Source: Solea solea
Lineage: Eukaryota > Chordata > Actinopteri > Pleuronectiformes > Soleidae
Direction: 5' to 3'
Assembly: GCF_958295425.1 (NCBI RefSeq)
Contig: NC_081154.1
Location: 13,781,938-13,845,937 of the forward strand
Length of the DNA: 64,000 nucleotides
In this document: positions 25,572 through 39,800 of the stretch, in pieces
Layout: each line of letters begins with the position of its first letter
Position numbering within the stretch: position 1 is the first letter of the stretch
The notes under the pieces: generated by a model
What the model was told of the DNA's origin: nothing
The model's database searches: none
What the model saw: only the letters and a program-made list of their open reading frames with translations
Position numbers and translations under genes: made by a program

Positions 25572-26439
25572 CCACTCTGGGGTGTAAGCAGGCTGACGTG
25601 CTGCTTGTGGTGCCAGTATTGCGCTTTTTTTCCCTCTCCTCTCCCCTGCCTCTGCCCTCCCCTTCGCCTCTTTTTTTTTTTTCCCTTGCATATTATGCTA
25701 CAGTGACTGAAGCTGAACTCAGCTTTCCCCTGCAGCGAGGGCAAGAACACAACTGCCAATTAATGCTATATGCAGTGTGCCAGTGTTAACAATGTGAGGC
25801 ATTCTACTCCAACTTGCTGCGCCGTAAAAAAAAAAAAAGGAAAAAGAAAAAGGTGGGCTAGCTGTTTTCCTCAGGCGTGGCTGACCTCTCGCTGGCTAAC
25901 GGGGATTGAGCCGTTAGTTAAGGGCATAAACGAACAATGTCCACAGCTGTGATCAGGTTTGTGACCTAACAGCACTGCAGCTTGTGTCTCATTGGGTGAG
26001 ATTTTTTTGTACCATGCCAGTTGGCATAGGCGAGTGTCTCCTCCGTCTATCCTTGGGTTATTTCGGACCATCTGTGCCGAGTCATTAACAGGCCTTTTCA
26101 CAGTCAATTGTCTTGTTCGTCTCCCTTCCTCTTCTTTGGTTTTGTAACTGGCTGGGAGATGCACAGAGTGCTTGTGTTTTATTTTCCCTGAATGTAAATA
26201 TCACGAGTTAGGACAGGACATTTTATTAGCAGGGACTAAGCAGGAGCTGTGGAGCCATAGGTTAATTCATAGTGGCATCATAGAGGATGCATCAAGCAGT
26301 GGAGATCAAATTACAGGGCAAAGCGCTCAGTGTTAAGGAAAAACAAGCCAGTGGTATGCTGCAGAGAGTGTGTGTGTGTGTGTGCACATGGTGTGTGAGT
26401 GTGTTTAGCAGCGAATGTACGTGTGTATCAGAGTGGAGA

Positions 26440-26590
26440 AAATGGGGGGAGGCAAAAGGAGACAGAAAAAAAGGAGAGCAGAGAGGAGGAGGAGGAGATG
26501 GAGGAGGAGGGTGTCCATAGAGGACCAAGGGGGGATGGGGATGGAAGGAAAGTGGGAGCGGAGGGAAGGAGGGGGGGAAGAGGAGGCTAA
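26440..26590. repeat. purine-rich (GGA) tract
   Basis: G/A-rich stretch with GGAGGAGGAGGAGATGGAGG and GGGGGGGAAGAGGAGG, second purine tract about 1.2 kb from the one at 25150-25350 on the same strand. Confidence 0.8.
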
Positions 26591-26978
26591 CTGGGCCAGC
26601 ACGCACACATCACCCTCACCAATTAGAGTCACTCATCTCCCTTTCACACAATACATCACCCTCCATTTCTGATGTTTACAATCCTTGGGGAAAGAAGTAA
26701 CTGTAAACATCACTGCAGCAGTGATGGCAGTCAGGAACAGCAACAACAGAAAAAGAGAGAGAGAGATATCGTCTGCCTGAAATGCGTTTAGCCATTCCTT
26801 CTTCCCCCTCACGCCTTTGTTATTGGTCTTTGTGCAATGATTTGCCTAAGGACCCAGATTTCCTAGCAACAGCCTGCCACCAAACATTTGGCAGGAGTTC
26901 AACATTCTCTCTCTCCCTCTCTCTCTCCCTTTGTGAGGAATGGCAGTGCTGCCTGCGTGCTCTGCGTCTGCCACTGGC

Positions 26979-26979
<1 letters not shown>

Positions 26980-27012
<33 letters not shown>
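26980..27012. repeat. CTG trinucleotide repeat, 11 units
   Basis: Eleven uninterrupted CTG units (CAG on the transcribed-sense strand of adk, which reads minus), followed by TTGCAGCTGCTGCC imperfect units. Intronic, not coding. Confidence 0.92.
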
Positions 27013-27016
<4 letters not shown>

Positions 27017-28495
27017 AGCTGCTGCCACTGCCACTACTGCTGCTGCATGAGCCAGACTGGCTGCGAGAGCCCTCTAATAATTCTGTTTTCATCCAATCAC
27101 ACCACATTGTAGCAGGCACCTTGAGAGCCTCTGCCAGGAATCATCAATCACCTCTTTAACACACATGCTGCAACAAACACGGGCGCACGCGTGCGAGCGA
27201 GTAACATGCGGACATGAGCGCGTTTGTGCTTTTTGGTAATTAAATTTACAGATTAGCGTGTACGAGAGAGCGAGCACAAGGTGCAGCAGTGATTTAATGA
27301 AAATCAACAATGCACGTTAATACACAGGCGAAGTTGGAAGAGTGAGAATAAGAGAGAGTGTGAGTGAGAGAGAGAGGGAGGGAGGGGGGGGAAAATGTAC
27401 AATCTGGCTGTAAATTGGGTAAATACATCTGAGTGCTCTCGACAAGGTTAATGGAGAGAGGAGGCCTTGGTGAACACCGGTCTAGACACGCCGCACAGTA
27501 TTAAGTGGGAATAGCTGTGGCAGTGTATCTGGCTAAGTACTTTAGAAGCGCGAATGGGACTCTAATAAAGCGAATGATCCCCCTGTTTTGACAAAGAGGC
27601 CCAGGAGGGACGCTGAACACCGTGTTTGAGATTCCAAGCACTGACAAACACCCATTTGTGGCCCTTCTATCCCATCTCAAATCCCACGGAAGCTTTTCCC
27701 TGCGCACAAGACTGTCGGATGTGGGCAAAGCCCAACTGCCAATTTGCAGAGGATGTGCAGTGTTTGCTAATGTGAAGCAGAGGCTAAAAATGAGACCACA
27801 CAAACTCTGGAGGATGGACTGCTTTCTGGCACCAGCACTGATAGCTTTCTTTTAGGTGTTTGTTTCTTCAACTGGGCGGCTAATTATGAAGCCTCTATCA
27901 TTATTGCACTACAGTACACTTTACAGGGATTGTGGGCAACAGGGGAACCATTGTGAACCTCACTTAGGACAATATGCCAAGGAGTATGTTGATGGCTGGG
28001 CCGTAAGACTGATTTATGCCGATAATGACCTGCTTAAAGACGTGGAATGCAGCGTAATTTCAAGGCTATCATTTTGACTTGACATCAGAGACACTGTGGA
28101 TCTGCTGGAATTAAATGTAATCCCAAACAGTGAAACATGAGCATGGCAGGCCATCCTACTCCAGAAGCTGTAAGTGAAGACGTTACCTCAGTGGTGCAGC
28201 TTTGAGAGTGTATGTGAACGACATACATCTGTCCTCCTCAATCTGCGTGTGTGTGTGTTTTGTCTGTAAGGGGAGGACTGTGTGAGAGGGGAGGAGGGGC
28301 AAAGTCAAATGAAGTTGCATAATCAATTTTCACACTTTCACAGCACCTGTTGGCTTGTCTCCACATTAAAAGAAATGAATGAATGCATTACATGTAGAAC
28401 AATTTCACACTGTGCTGCAGCTCCGCGCACAAAGACGAGGGGAAAATAGGGAGAATGGAGCTGTATTGTCTCAATAGGTAACATAGCTCATTTTA

Positions 28496-28780
<285 letters not shown>

Positions 28781-29283
28781 TTATCATCCATCTTAATTTT
28801 GTCTCACATAAAAAATCCCTAAAAACACCCAGGCTCCAGATTTTCCTTTGTTCTTTGGAGATATGATAAGAAGATAATTGTTTCTTAGAATGTCTGAACC
28901 AAGGTGAAATAAAGTCATCTGGATGTGTTTATTTTTCTTTCCTTTTCAAACACTTGCTGATCTCAAAAAAAGGAGCGATTCAAATAAAATGGAAAAACCA
29001 GCAAAAAATACAATTTACTTGTATCATTATATCTTACATCATCTGGAAAAACTGTCCTTTGTTCAAAAAACAGTGGGTAAAAAAAATAAAAACCCTACAG
29101 AAATGCATGACTGCATGAACACTTGAGTGGAGTGGTGAATGGCGGGAGCAGGAATGTGAAACAGGTGGCATTATCTTAACACTGCTCATTAGCCAGTCCT
29201 CGTGTGCTGTCTCTTTATGAACGGCCATCAAAATGAGTGCAACCATCATCGCTACTTAGGGGCGACCATATGACAGGAGGGTG

Positions 29284-29304
29284 CTGCTGCTGCTGCTGCT
29301 GCTG
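29284..29304. repeat. CTG trinucleotide repeat, 7 units
   Basis: Seven CTG units in the 2.45 kb intron; CAG on the adk sense strand. Confidence 0.9.
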
Positions 29305-29880
29305 CAGGAAGAGATCCGCTTTCACACGTCGGGAAAAGGCTGCTCGCCAAGGTTAGCATCAAAGAAGAGACGACTAAGTTGATCAGAGTGCGAGGACGAT
29401 AGATGTGGCAGCACAATTGGGTTGTGAGCGGCAGTAATGGACTCAAAGGTTAAAGGCACGACAGACAAAATGTGTGTCAATCATGAGAAAGTGACGAGGG
29501 AAGGAAGGGAGCCCTCAAGTCATGGCTAAATGTAACAATATAATAATATAATATATTCAACCTTGATGTCAATCCTTGCTTTGTGAACCGCCTTCTATTA
29601 GCTTCGATTGGAGAGCGACCATTTAAACAGTTGGTTTGATTAATTGGGCAGATTTCCGGGCATTGACCAATTTTAACTTATTTATATAACATTTTTGATC
29701 CTTTAATCTTGAATGTAGTTTAATGTTAGAACAGTTTATGACAAAATCATATTGAATTAGTCAGAATTGATAGTATTTTAGTAAAATAATATTTATAGTG
29801 TAATGAGATTTTAGAAATGCTGCAAAATTAAAAGTGATGGGCTGCTGTGTATGTATTATCTATGTATGGATGTACTGTAC

Positions 29881-30056
29881 TTGTCAGGACCAGTAGTCCT
29901 CATGGAGACAAAACCTGGTCCTCATGAGGCAGAACCTCATTTCTGAGGAACTAGTTAAGTTCAGGGCTAAGATTTGAATTATGGTTAGGCTAAGATCAGA
30001 GTTAAGCATTAACTGGTTGTGATTAAGGTGAGAGATAACGCTTTCTCCAAATGAAG
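29881..30056 (+). repeat. GTCCTCA-type dispersed repeat, copy A
   Basis: Begins TTGTCAGGACCAGTAGTCCT and contains ACCTGGTCCTCATGAGGC, AACTAGTTAAGTTCAGG, GCATTAACTGGTTGTGATTA. Clearly related to 46527-46700 in the same orientation. This type of CAGGACCAGTAGTCCTCA sequence is dispersed in fish genomes. It lies in the 2.45 kb intron. Confidence 0.7.
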
Positions 30057-31166
30057 AGAAAGAGTAGCTGAAGAAACCTGTGTGTGTGTGTGTGTTCACA
30101 CTTACACTTACTTATTCGTTATATATTGTTTACTGTAATTTATGTGTGATTTCATTTGAATAAGAAGTTATTTATTTTGGTATTTTGTTAAGTAGCGATG
30201 AACGATATGGGGGAATGTGTGATTTTATTGAGCCAGGAAACAATGGATTAAAAAAATATATATAATTGTGTGACATTTTTTTATTATCACACAACTAGCC
30301 TAGGTATTCAACATGTATTATCTAGTATAGAAACAAAGGTGAGATAAAAAGATAAGCGGAGAAGGAACTTTTTTTTTTTTTTGTTTAGTTTTGTTGTTTT
30401 TGTTTTCTTTTAAATCTGTGCACTAATTAAAGCCTGGGAGCTGTGACATACTGACTCCCAATGCTTCAAAGCCATCACCCTTCCAATCTGGCCCCGGTGG
30501 CGACCTTTCCACTGGCCTCCTGAGCTGTCTGTTAAACACCTGTAAGAAATATTACAGAGCTCGTCTCCCTGAGCACGGCACCTGACCTTTTCAGGTGTCA
30601 GAGCCCATATCAAACAAGCCCACTAAGACCATTGAGTGGGGCCAGCTCCCGGGGCGGTCAGGGTCCAGCCGTTGACTGACTGACAACTGCAGCAGCAACG
30701 GATGAAGGGCTGCAGAGGAGGGGGAGTGTTTAGAGAAGGAGGGTTATTGATCCACACCTGGTCTATCATGAACTGGAGCCTCACTGTTAGTGATATTTGT
30801 GTGCGTGTGTGTGTGTGTAGGCTTTGACCTCTGCTTTCTCTTGGCTGACGCCTTGATGATGACGCGAGCGTGAGAGTCGTCAGAGACACTAAAGCCCCTT
30901 TTACAGCTGAAGAGGCTGACAAGTAAGAGCTGGGATAGCCCAGCCATCTCTAACACATTGCTACTGTCAACCTATAGATGGATGACAACCCACTGGGGCG
31001 GCAGAGACTGAGTGGGGGCCTGGAAAAACACACTCGAGCTGTGCTTTTTCTTTTTGATGTGTGAGCTGTGCAGCAATGATTCCCTGTTATGACTTCCAGC
31101 CCTGAGGAGTTTCACTGCCTGCCTGAGGATGTACAAATGAACCAAAGTGACTCTTTCAAAGGGTTA

Positions 31167-31373
<207 letters not shown>

Positions 31374-31765
31374 CTAAAAGAGAGGCAAAAAAAAAAAAAA
31401 CACACAGTAGAAACAGTGAGCTCAGTTGACAAAATATAAGTCTGTTTAAAGGGTCAAGTTCAGCCACGGCAGATGGTACACAAACTGTAGCTTCACAGCA
31501 AACATACTGCTTGTGATATACGAGGGCTGCGAGCTGTCGTAAACAACCCGAGACCAATTCCGCTCTACAAAGAGGCACTATTTTCATCCAAGCACTCCTT
31601 CCTCACTGTGTGCTAAAAACAGTCTCATCTCCTTATTTACACAAACCCAATAATTCAAGGCTCCATCCTACTTATGCAAACACAGACACTCTCTCATTCT
31701 GTGTGTGTGACGGAGAGAGTGTGTACCTGCTACCGCAGGACACTCCCCATACTGCTTGTCAGCCC

Positions 31766-31783
31766 TTTTTTTTTTTTTTTTTT
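31766..31783. repeat. T18 homopolymer
   Basis: About 18 uninterrupted T. Confidence 0.9.
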
Positions 31784-32729
31784 GGTCTCAACAGTCGTGA
31801 TGTACTCAGTGACTTTTACCTGATGAGAGTGAAAGAGAGAGAGAGATGGGGAGGGGAGGGCTGCTGCTCAAATTCTACAGTGCTCATGTTTAACCTCCAA
31901 AGATTTATTGACGCACAGTACCTGCTGTTGTTTGCTCATTTTATTGCAGCCTCCTGTTTTGTTGCTGACGGGGGCCTCTTGTGAATGAGATGTTGCTGCT
32001 TTCAGGAATGACCTGTATATGTGTGAAATTAATCATTTCACACGACCAAATAGCATCTCAGTAGGGGAAGAAGGGAAAAAAAAATGCATTTTCATCACCC
32101 GTCCTGAGATGCTCTCTGATATTTTTTCCCACTCTGGTCTCCAGGTAACTAGTGTTGATGGGGAAAAAAAATTAAATTATCCAGGAACAGATTCATTAAT
32201 TCACACTCGGCTCAGGTGCACTTTTTAGACGAAGGCTGCCAATTTACGAATACAGCTGATCTGGAGGAGGTTTTGTGGCTTTTACCTGGTAAAATAACAA
32301 CAACAAAAGAAATAATAATTAAAAAAATATATTATTTTTTCAATATTCATGCGTCTGCGGCTTTTTGATTAAAATTACACATCTCGTAATAGCTTCAAAA
32401 CATGCTTTGTGTGATCAACTACCCAAAAGTATTCCATTTACATTAAGAGGTAACTGCCAATCCTCATGTTTCTGCAAATGACAATGACAATGTACTGTAA
32501 ATACTGTCATCTATAATTAATTATACTGTACTAATTACTGTAAAACTTCTAGCCATTTAAGATCTGCGCCTTCAATTTTAGATGTTATCTGGTGAATTTC
32601 TTTTATTTTCTGTAACAATAAAAGTACCTTTAAATGTGGTAACACAAATAATCAGAATACCAATTGAATTAATATCATATTAATTGAATAAATGCCACTC
32701 AGCAAAGCCTGCGAAAGTCTTTAAAACCA

Positions 32730-32840
32730 GGAGAGGACATCATGGATGCCATGTCACAATAGGACGATGTATAAAATCTATGAAAATATCTCCTGCCATG
32801 TCACAATATTGACCTAACATCAATATATTGCCCTGTCCTA
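32730..32840. mobile_element. terminal fragment of a GGGCGATATATTG-type teleost repeat
   Basis: The stretch ends CATCAATATATTGCCCTGTC, reverse complement of a form close to the common fish terminus TAGGGCTGGGCGATATATTG, and contains GCCATGTCACAATATTGAC just before, plus an earlier partial copy GCCATGTCACAATAGGAC at 32748. Decayed, one end only, no coding capacity. Confidence 0.5.
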
Positions 32841-35800
32841 CTTGATAGAGAAACTAATTATCAACATTATCAGTCGGTAAATCCTTCCAGCACAAGTGTC
32901 ATATGCCCCTTGTGTCTGGGTCCGTGAGCAAGCTCACAACGTGTCATCTTGAGTCACGGTTCAGTCATTCAGCCAACCCCCCCACTTCCACACCTGACTG
33001 AAAAACACATACGCACGTGCACGCGCGCAAATCCACAGTGAAAGCTGACAGAAGAGAGAGCTCTTCTTCCCTAACCTCTTGCTGCAGGCACCTAACACTT
33101 ATCAAGGTCACTGGCTCGGGTACATGTCAAGTTCAATCTGATTTTCCCTTCGCGGTGATGAGCTCCGAATCCAAGGTTAGGAGCTGCAGGCTGTAAATAA
33201 TGATAGTGCGGACCTTCCATTTGCAGGCCTCTCAGGTGGGAATAGAGAGGGCCACTCAGGGGCCCCTGTCCCTACAGATGACAGCGTGGTGAATCACACC
33301 ACTGCTCCCCCCCCCCCACTACCACCATCTGAACTCTCCAGCACTCCCCCTCCTGTGACCGTCGGCTGTACCCTCACTGCCAGCTCAGCTTGTCATGTTA
33401 CAGGGTCATTAACAGACACATACACACAAACATGTCTATGAGAGTACACAGTGCACCCACATTGGCAAAAAAAAAAGAAAAAAAGCCTGACATGTGCACA
33501 GAAATCTTCTCTAGTGCCACAGCATCAAAACTCCCACCCCTCTAAAGAAATCCACCTCTGCTTTTGCCAGAAGCTACTCTCCTACTCCAACAAACACAAG
33601 AGGCAATAGATAAAAAGAAAATGTCTTCATTACTTGCATGTAAAAAAAAAACGTATCTTGCAAAATATTCCTTTTCTTCTTCTCCTCTGTGGTGCACAGA
33701 CGCGAGGAGTTATATCAATTCATTTCCATCCCTGGCACCCTGCAGACAATCCCTCTCCATTCCCAGATTATGTGAGATAATACCTCCATTATGACAAAAG
33801 CGCGATTCGTGGGGTCGCAGAGAGGTCAACCAACCCTGTGCTGAGTATTCATGCTTAGTCACATCCCAATTATACCGCAGTGGCAGAGGCAGAAATTGGC
33901 AAATGTACATCAAGGCGCTTCATTACGGAGGGCCGCTCCAGTGAAATTAAGCAGCAGATGAGACGGAGTGAAATTTGCCCCCAGGTGACATGTTAGAGAG
34001 AGAGAGATGGGGAGAGGAAGCTGAGAAAAAAGTGGGAAGCCAAGGAAACAGTTTTCTGAAGGTGCTGTGAGCTTGTATCTCGCGCAGCAGCTCGTGTATA
34101 TTTACTTAACTTGGGAGAACGGCGGTCCCCACAGATTACTAAGCTCCCATGATGCACAACAGCGACATATCTCCGGGTACATTTAGATACTGAGGGGAAA
34201 CCTAATACAAACAAGTGAAAAAAACATGCCTGGAAAACAGGGGGGAAGCTGCTGCACATGCATTCCTGCTAGAGGCAAAGTGATGATAAGTACACATTAT
34301 GTTAAATGGAGTCTAGCATCACTTTCTGATTGGCTTTCATTAACCAAAAAACAAAAACACGCCTGGGTCAGAAATTGGCAGGGACTCTGGACAAAAAACC
34401 CTCGAAATATCGGAAATTGCCCTTGAAATTCACATGAAGGGGGCTTTTAATGCCCCCCATAAAATAGATAGTTAACTTTTGCATAGTGGAAGTGGAAAAT
34501 GACCAGCTATAAAAGCCGAGGCAGACACAACGCCTGCCCCTTCCTCCTACGTGTGGTCATGGCATTGTGTGCCATGCATGGGCACAGTGGTTTATATTTC
34601 AAATACCTTGACTTAAAATGAAACAAAACAGATGAAACAGATGGTAGTTACTGAAAGAGTCTCTGCCAATTTGTTACTATGTAAGGTTGGAAGATGGACA
34701 GATTGAGACACATTTGAATATATCTCCACATCCCCATCCTTTAAACTGTTATAGCAGTGCAGTTGGCATTAAATGGAATTCTGAAGTAGTATTAAAAAAG
34801 ACTTCAATTAGATTTAGAGTACCCTGGCAGCACCCTGACAGAAGAAACAAGGTATTTCCCAACATTACATTTGATAAAGTGATTGAAAATGCCCCTGAAA
34901 CATATTTCACAGGGGCAAAAATAAGCATTTAAAAAAAAAGAAGTAACTTTTCTACCAAGCCACATGTCCACTGGCCCCCAGATAGCTATTCATTATGACA
35001 TCTCATAGTAGCAAGGAGACCCACTTGTTAGATCTGACCTGGGCCTGGTCCTCAACATCCAGCAGCTGCTGCTCTTCACTATAGAGGCAGCCGCTTTGCG
35101 CAGCAGCTTCCAGGAGGGCAATTACACAGCCCAGATGAGATGAGGCGGCTAAATGTTTGGGACTTGAGTGCTCAGACTGTCATTTGCACTATAGGCTAAC
35201 ACATTTCCTCCTCTTCCCGGTTTTTGTTTTGCTCTCCTCCTTTCTGTCCCCTCACTCACTTACTGCTCTGTATACTGATGAAGTGGTAATGGGAGCTCTA
35301 GTTAAATATTCCCACTGTAAAAACATTGTCTCGTGTCTAGTCTCCCTGCGGGGTCAACGCACCCTCCCGCAGTTGCTGGGAACCATTTCAGCTCTATTAA
35401 TGATGCAATTCCAATGCAATTCAGACCTACTGAAGACGCCTCACAGTGGGCCTTTGCGGGGAGTTGACAGATGACGCTGAGAGCAGCATGACAACAAAGT
35501 GGCGTTCCACTGCACATCGCCGGTTCGTCGTCACCTCACACAGCGAAGTTCATCCTTTAAAACAAGGGCAGAGGAGAAGTCTGTACTCTCCTCGTGGGGT
35601 TCTTTTGAAAAGAACATGTCCACCCTTAATGATGGTCACATTAATTATAGGCTTATCAGCCCCAGCAAAATTTCAATAGGCTTATTTATAGAGGCCTTAA
35701 AAAGCCGAGGGTGCTGAATGCGGGGGTGTCCTCCTCTCACTCTGCAGCCCTTTGAACAGCCAAAGGTGGAGGCTGAGATCAGTGTTTTTGTGTGTTTTTT

Positions 35801-37170
35801 GTTTTGTTGTTTTTTTACCGTGCAGTTAAAACAACTAGCAAACATCTGTCCATCAGGACCTGTCATGGCGAGAGCTTTTATATAAAACACGGTGGAGCGG
35901 AGGGCCTAAGCCACAAGTGCTGACATTGATGAGGTCTGGCAGCTTCCATTAAATCACTCTTTTCTGTAAAGTGTCAGGAATCAAAGCAACCGGCTGAGGA
36001 TTTTTCACTCAATCAGGTAACACTCTAGCATCACCACCACCCTCCACGATTCACCCACCTCCCTGTCCTCTCCGGGGCTGCAGCCGTCTGGTCAATAACT
36101 GTTCAATCAGTTCAATTTCGTGCACAGTTAGCTGTGTTTGGGGTGCTATAGGACAGTGCCCATGTCAGGGTTGCATATGTTGTTGTCACTGCCGTTGTTT
36201 GTCTTCAATTTTTTCTCTTCCCTGGGAGGGTTGATAAGTGGGGTGGGGACCTGTGCTGTGTTAAAGTGGAGACTAGCCAGAGCTAGCATGGTTGTTTTAA
36301 CTCTGCCTCACCACAGCAGGCTCTCTGCCAAGCCATTAAAAGTCTCTGTGCTCTGCTTCAGTGACACAGCTGAAAGAATAGAGAAGGCGAGAGGGAGAGC
36401 TGTAAATGATCAACACGATAATGAGCTGATTATCAGTCAAAGGCAAGGATAAGCTCTCTCTCCAGTAATTTCCTTTCAGATCAGTCAACCACATTCTCCT
36501 CTCTGCAATCAACACTCAAAGGGGAGGCTTGCATGTCACCCAATGGGAATCTGGCCCAATATCAGCATCAAATATCCAGATCCTCTTCGATTTCTAATCA
36601 CTGTGTCTGGCCCTTCCCTCGCTGACACACCAGCAAGGTGGCAAAGCTTATGTTTCACTACTTCTAATAATGGCTGTTTCAAATTTGTCATGTAGCTTTA
36701 GGTTTTCCTCAAAGTATTTATTCAGTGTCTCATAATAAAAAAATAAAAGGGTCTGCGTCTAACGTATCAGAACAAGTAATCCATGTTCACAGCTGAAAGC
36801 AGCAGAGCTGTGGTCAATAAGAGCCAATCCAGAAGTGAGCTTTCAAACAAAATTAAGCCAGCAGTGTTTTTAAACTTGTCAGAATTTGTTTTGTGGGCCC
36901 TAAAATGGCAGGGTAACATGGACGACAGGTGTGTCCCGGGCAGAATTTATGCATTTCCAAACCAAAAAGGAGTGATGTGAATTTAACAAGAGGTCATGTT
37001 CATGTGCAAATGAAGCCATTGCAATTTATTTAGAAGTATTCTGCTACTTCTGTCATATCAAATTTACTGTAATATTCCACGAGCCTACACCTTAACGTGT
37101 AAGGTTTACGTGCAGGCAACATGATTGTTTTGGGGAATTTCATAAACCCCTACCTGTCCAGTCAATTTAA

Positions 37171-37440
37171 GATGGATGGATGGATAGGTGTACTCTATTG
37201 TCTACCGCTTTATCCTTCACATGAGGGGCCTGCTGGGGCCAATCTCAGGTGACATATAGGGTGAAAGGAGGGGTAAACTCTGGACAGGTCAGGTCAACAT
37301 ATAGAGAAGAACAACCATTCATGTGTACGTACAGGAGTCAAATTAACCTCTGCATGTTTTTGGACACGTGGGAGGAAACTGGAGAATTGGAGAAAAACCC
37401 AGCAACAGTGCTCATAACATGCTCCACTGTGTGGCCCCCA
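37171..37440 (+). repeat. teleost CTGGACAGGTCGCCAG-type dispersed repeat, copy 1 (degraded)
   Basis: Shows the family order GATGGATGGA, TCTACCGCTTTATCC, TCTGGACAGGTCAGGTCAAC, AACAACCATTC, CTGCATGTTTTTGGACACG, GGGAGGAAACTGGAG. The central CGCCAGTCCATCACAGGGCC segment of the other copies is lost or mutated here. Same orientation as the copies at 39577 and 56966. The family is widespread in teleosts; I do not assign a class (a LINE 3' end is possible). Confidence 0.7.
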
Positions 37441-39576
37441 AAATATCTCTTTTACCGGCATTTCTGCTCATCAAATGTTGTGTTTTCTATTTGTGAAGTG
37501 AAAAAATTGCAAAAGTACATAAATATGTGGACGGTTTTATTTATTTCATATACATGAATATGTGACGTGAGAAGATGCTACAGTCCAAATACTTCTGGAA
37601 GTCTACAGTGTGCGGTATTAACCATGTCTGAAACCTGGCTTGCAAAAAAAATTTAATTAAATTATATAAAAAAGAGAACACAGAGGATGCTGAGAACGAA
37701 ACAAACAAAGCAGTCCATCTTTGCTAGTGACTAATGCACTACCCAGGGGGAGTGACGCTAAACACACAAAACAAACAGAAGTAGCTCATGTGTCCACGTA
37801 CATGCGTGTGTGTCACAGACGGTCCAGAGGGCGGTGACAGCTTCCAGGAACAGCCCCTGATGATAAGCATCAAAATCCGATGAAGCGCTGACACACTCCA
37901 TAGGTTCTGATGTTAAACACGACAAGAATGTCCCCGACAGTATCTCTGCTCCCTCTTCAGAGAGCTATCAAAGGGCGAGTTCAGTGAGCACACAAAATAA
38001 AAACACACCTCCACACCAAACACACAGACGCACCTCCTCGCACATATCGCTGCAGCATCTTCGCGCTGCATAAGAATCAGGGATGTGTCGCTGTCTCCAG
38101 GCGCCAAGTTTATCTAAAAAAGAAACACCTGTTTTTTTCCGTTTTTCGTATTTTATTTTTTTTATTTTTTTTAAAGGGAGGGGCCTCTTCTTCATTTCTC
38201 GCCTCCCTTGTTAAACACACAGCCTTGATTTTGTTTCTGTAGCCTAGGAGGGGGTGAATTATTTACAGGATAAACAAGGTGATGTTGTTTCAGTCAGTCA
38301 AAGCCAAACTCCCCTGTTGCAGCAGCAAAGAGGCAGACAGGTTTACCTGGCAGGCATGAGGGGCTGAGCTCGGATAGAGAAAACATGGAGCAGCTTCACA
38401 ATGGCAGGTTGTGGAGTGATACCTATCTATGAGGGATAGAGGGAGGGGGCACTGAGCAGAGAAAATGCCTCCACACTAGATTCATGGGCTGGGAATCCCA
38501 GACTGCTGAGTTGTCCTATTTATCTGCAGAGACAATGGTGGCTATAAAAGCACAGGAGGTGATTTACTGAGTGTGTGTTTGTGTGTGCGTGGAAGCGAGG
38601 GTGGGTGTGTTATTAAGTGATCATAAAGTGGCATTTGTGTTTGCGGGGGTTGTTGCCATACAGGGTTGAGGCAGAGAGATGATGAGGGACCTTTGCAGCT
38701 AAAGCCTCTAATCCTATCTGTGGTCTGTGGGGCTCCAGCTGTGCGGAGTGCAGCTGTGCTTGGCCTCTACACAGGTGAATCAGTTCTGACCTCACCTCCT
38801 CCTCCTTTTCCACAACTGTCTTGTACACTGTGTGGTGGATTTCCACGGTGCTTTGATCTCTCAGATGTGGCAGCCGCCACCCCTTCTCCTGGATACGGTG
38901 ACAACATGGCAAATCAGTGTTACCAGAGAGATTTCTTTTTTTCTTTAAATATGCCAAATGACAGCCGTGGTCAGGCCAGACTAAATTCAGTGTGGCAGTG
39001 TGGAAAAATTACTTCAAAACATTAACTGCCGGGAGGAAGTGGGCTTAAAAAAAACAACTATAGTGTGCAACATTTACATTTTGCATTCAAATAATAGTCA
39101 AGAGAGCTCACACAGTTCCTGATTGAGCTTATGAACTCCACATGACTTTTTAGTTTTACAATGTTTAGGTCTCATGTCCTGCACTGTGCACAGGAAGTGA
39201 TTCATTTTAAGGCCGGGCACAAATGTTTAATTATTACCCAAATTAAAAAAGGTTTTATCAATAATTGCATTGATAAGAACAATTCTTTGTACTCCAATAA
39301 ATACCTCATTAATGCACTTATTACCTCAAGGTGACCGCAGCAGCTGCAGTAAGCATTGGGTTAGTGGACTGCATGTGTGACATTTGCGTTTCTTATATCC
39401 TGTAAAAGCTCTTTGAAACTCAACACAATGTGAACTGCACAGATGTGTTGAAATTTACCAGGGACTTTGAATGCATCTCCTTAGTTGCTCTTCCTAGCTT
39501 AACACGCTATCCACATGACTTATACTCACTGTTTGCTGGAGTTTGTTGTTTGTTTTCTTGTAGTGGAAAATTTTCC

Positions 39577-39800
39577 TCCATCCATTCATCTTTTACCGCT
39601 TTACCCTGCACATAACAAAAGGCCCGAAAGGCGGGGTACACCCTGGACAGGTCGCCAGTCCATCACAGGGCCACATAGAGACAAATAACCATTTACTCTG
39701 ACACACAGTGTCCAATTGCTCTAATTCCCAAATCTTGGAGAACCCAGAGAAAACCCACGCACACATGGGAAGAACACGCAACCTCCATGCAAGGCCCTTG
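39577..39800 (+). repeat. teleost CTGGACAGGTCGCCAG-type dispersed repeat, copy 2
   Basis: TCCATCCATTCATCTTTTAC, GCGGGGTACACCCTGGACAG, GTCGCCAGTCCATCACAGGG, AGACAAATAACCATTTACTC, GAGAACCCAGAGAAAACCCA and CGCAACCTCCATGCAAGGCC follow one another as in copy 3. The GCATGTTTTTGGACTGTGGG part is deleted. Non-coding. Confidence 0.75.

Noticed and set aside
26820..27159. Frames with poly-Leu, poly-Ser or poly-Ala over the CTG run
   Set aside because: They are the translation of a simple trinucleotide repeat in different frames, not a gene.
27175..27220. CpG-rich alternating purine-pyrimidine patch as a promoter or CpG island
   Set aside because: Only about 40 bases long, no wider CpG enrichment, and it lies far from any first exon.
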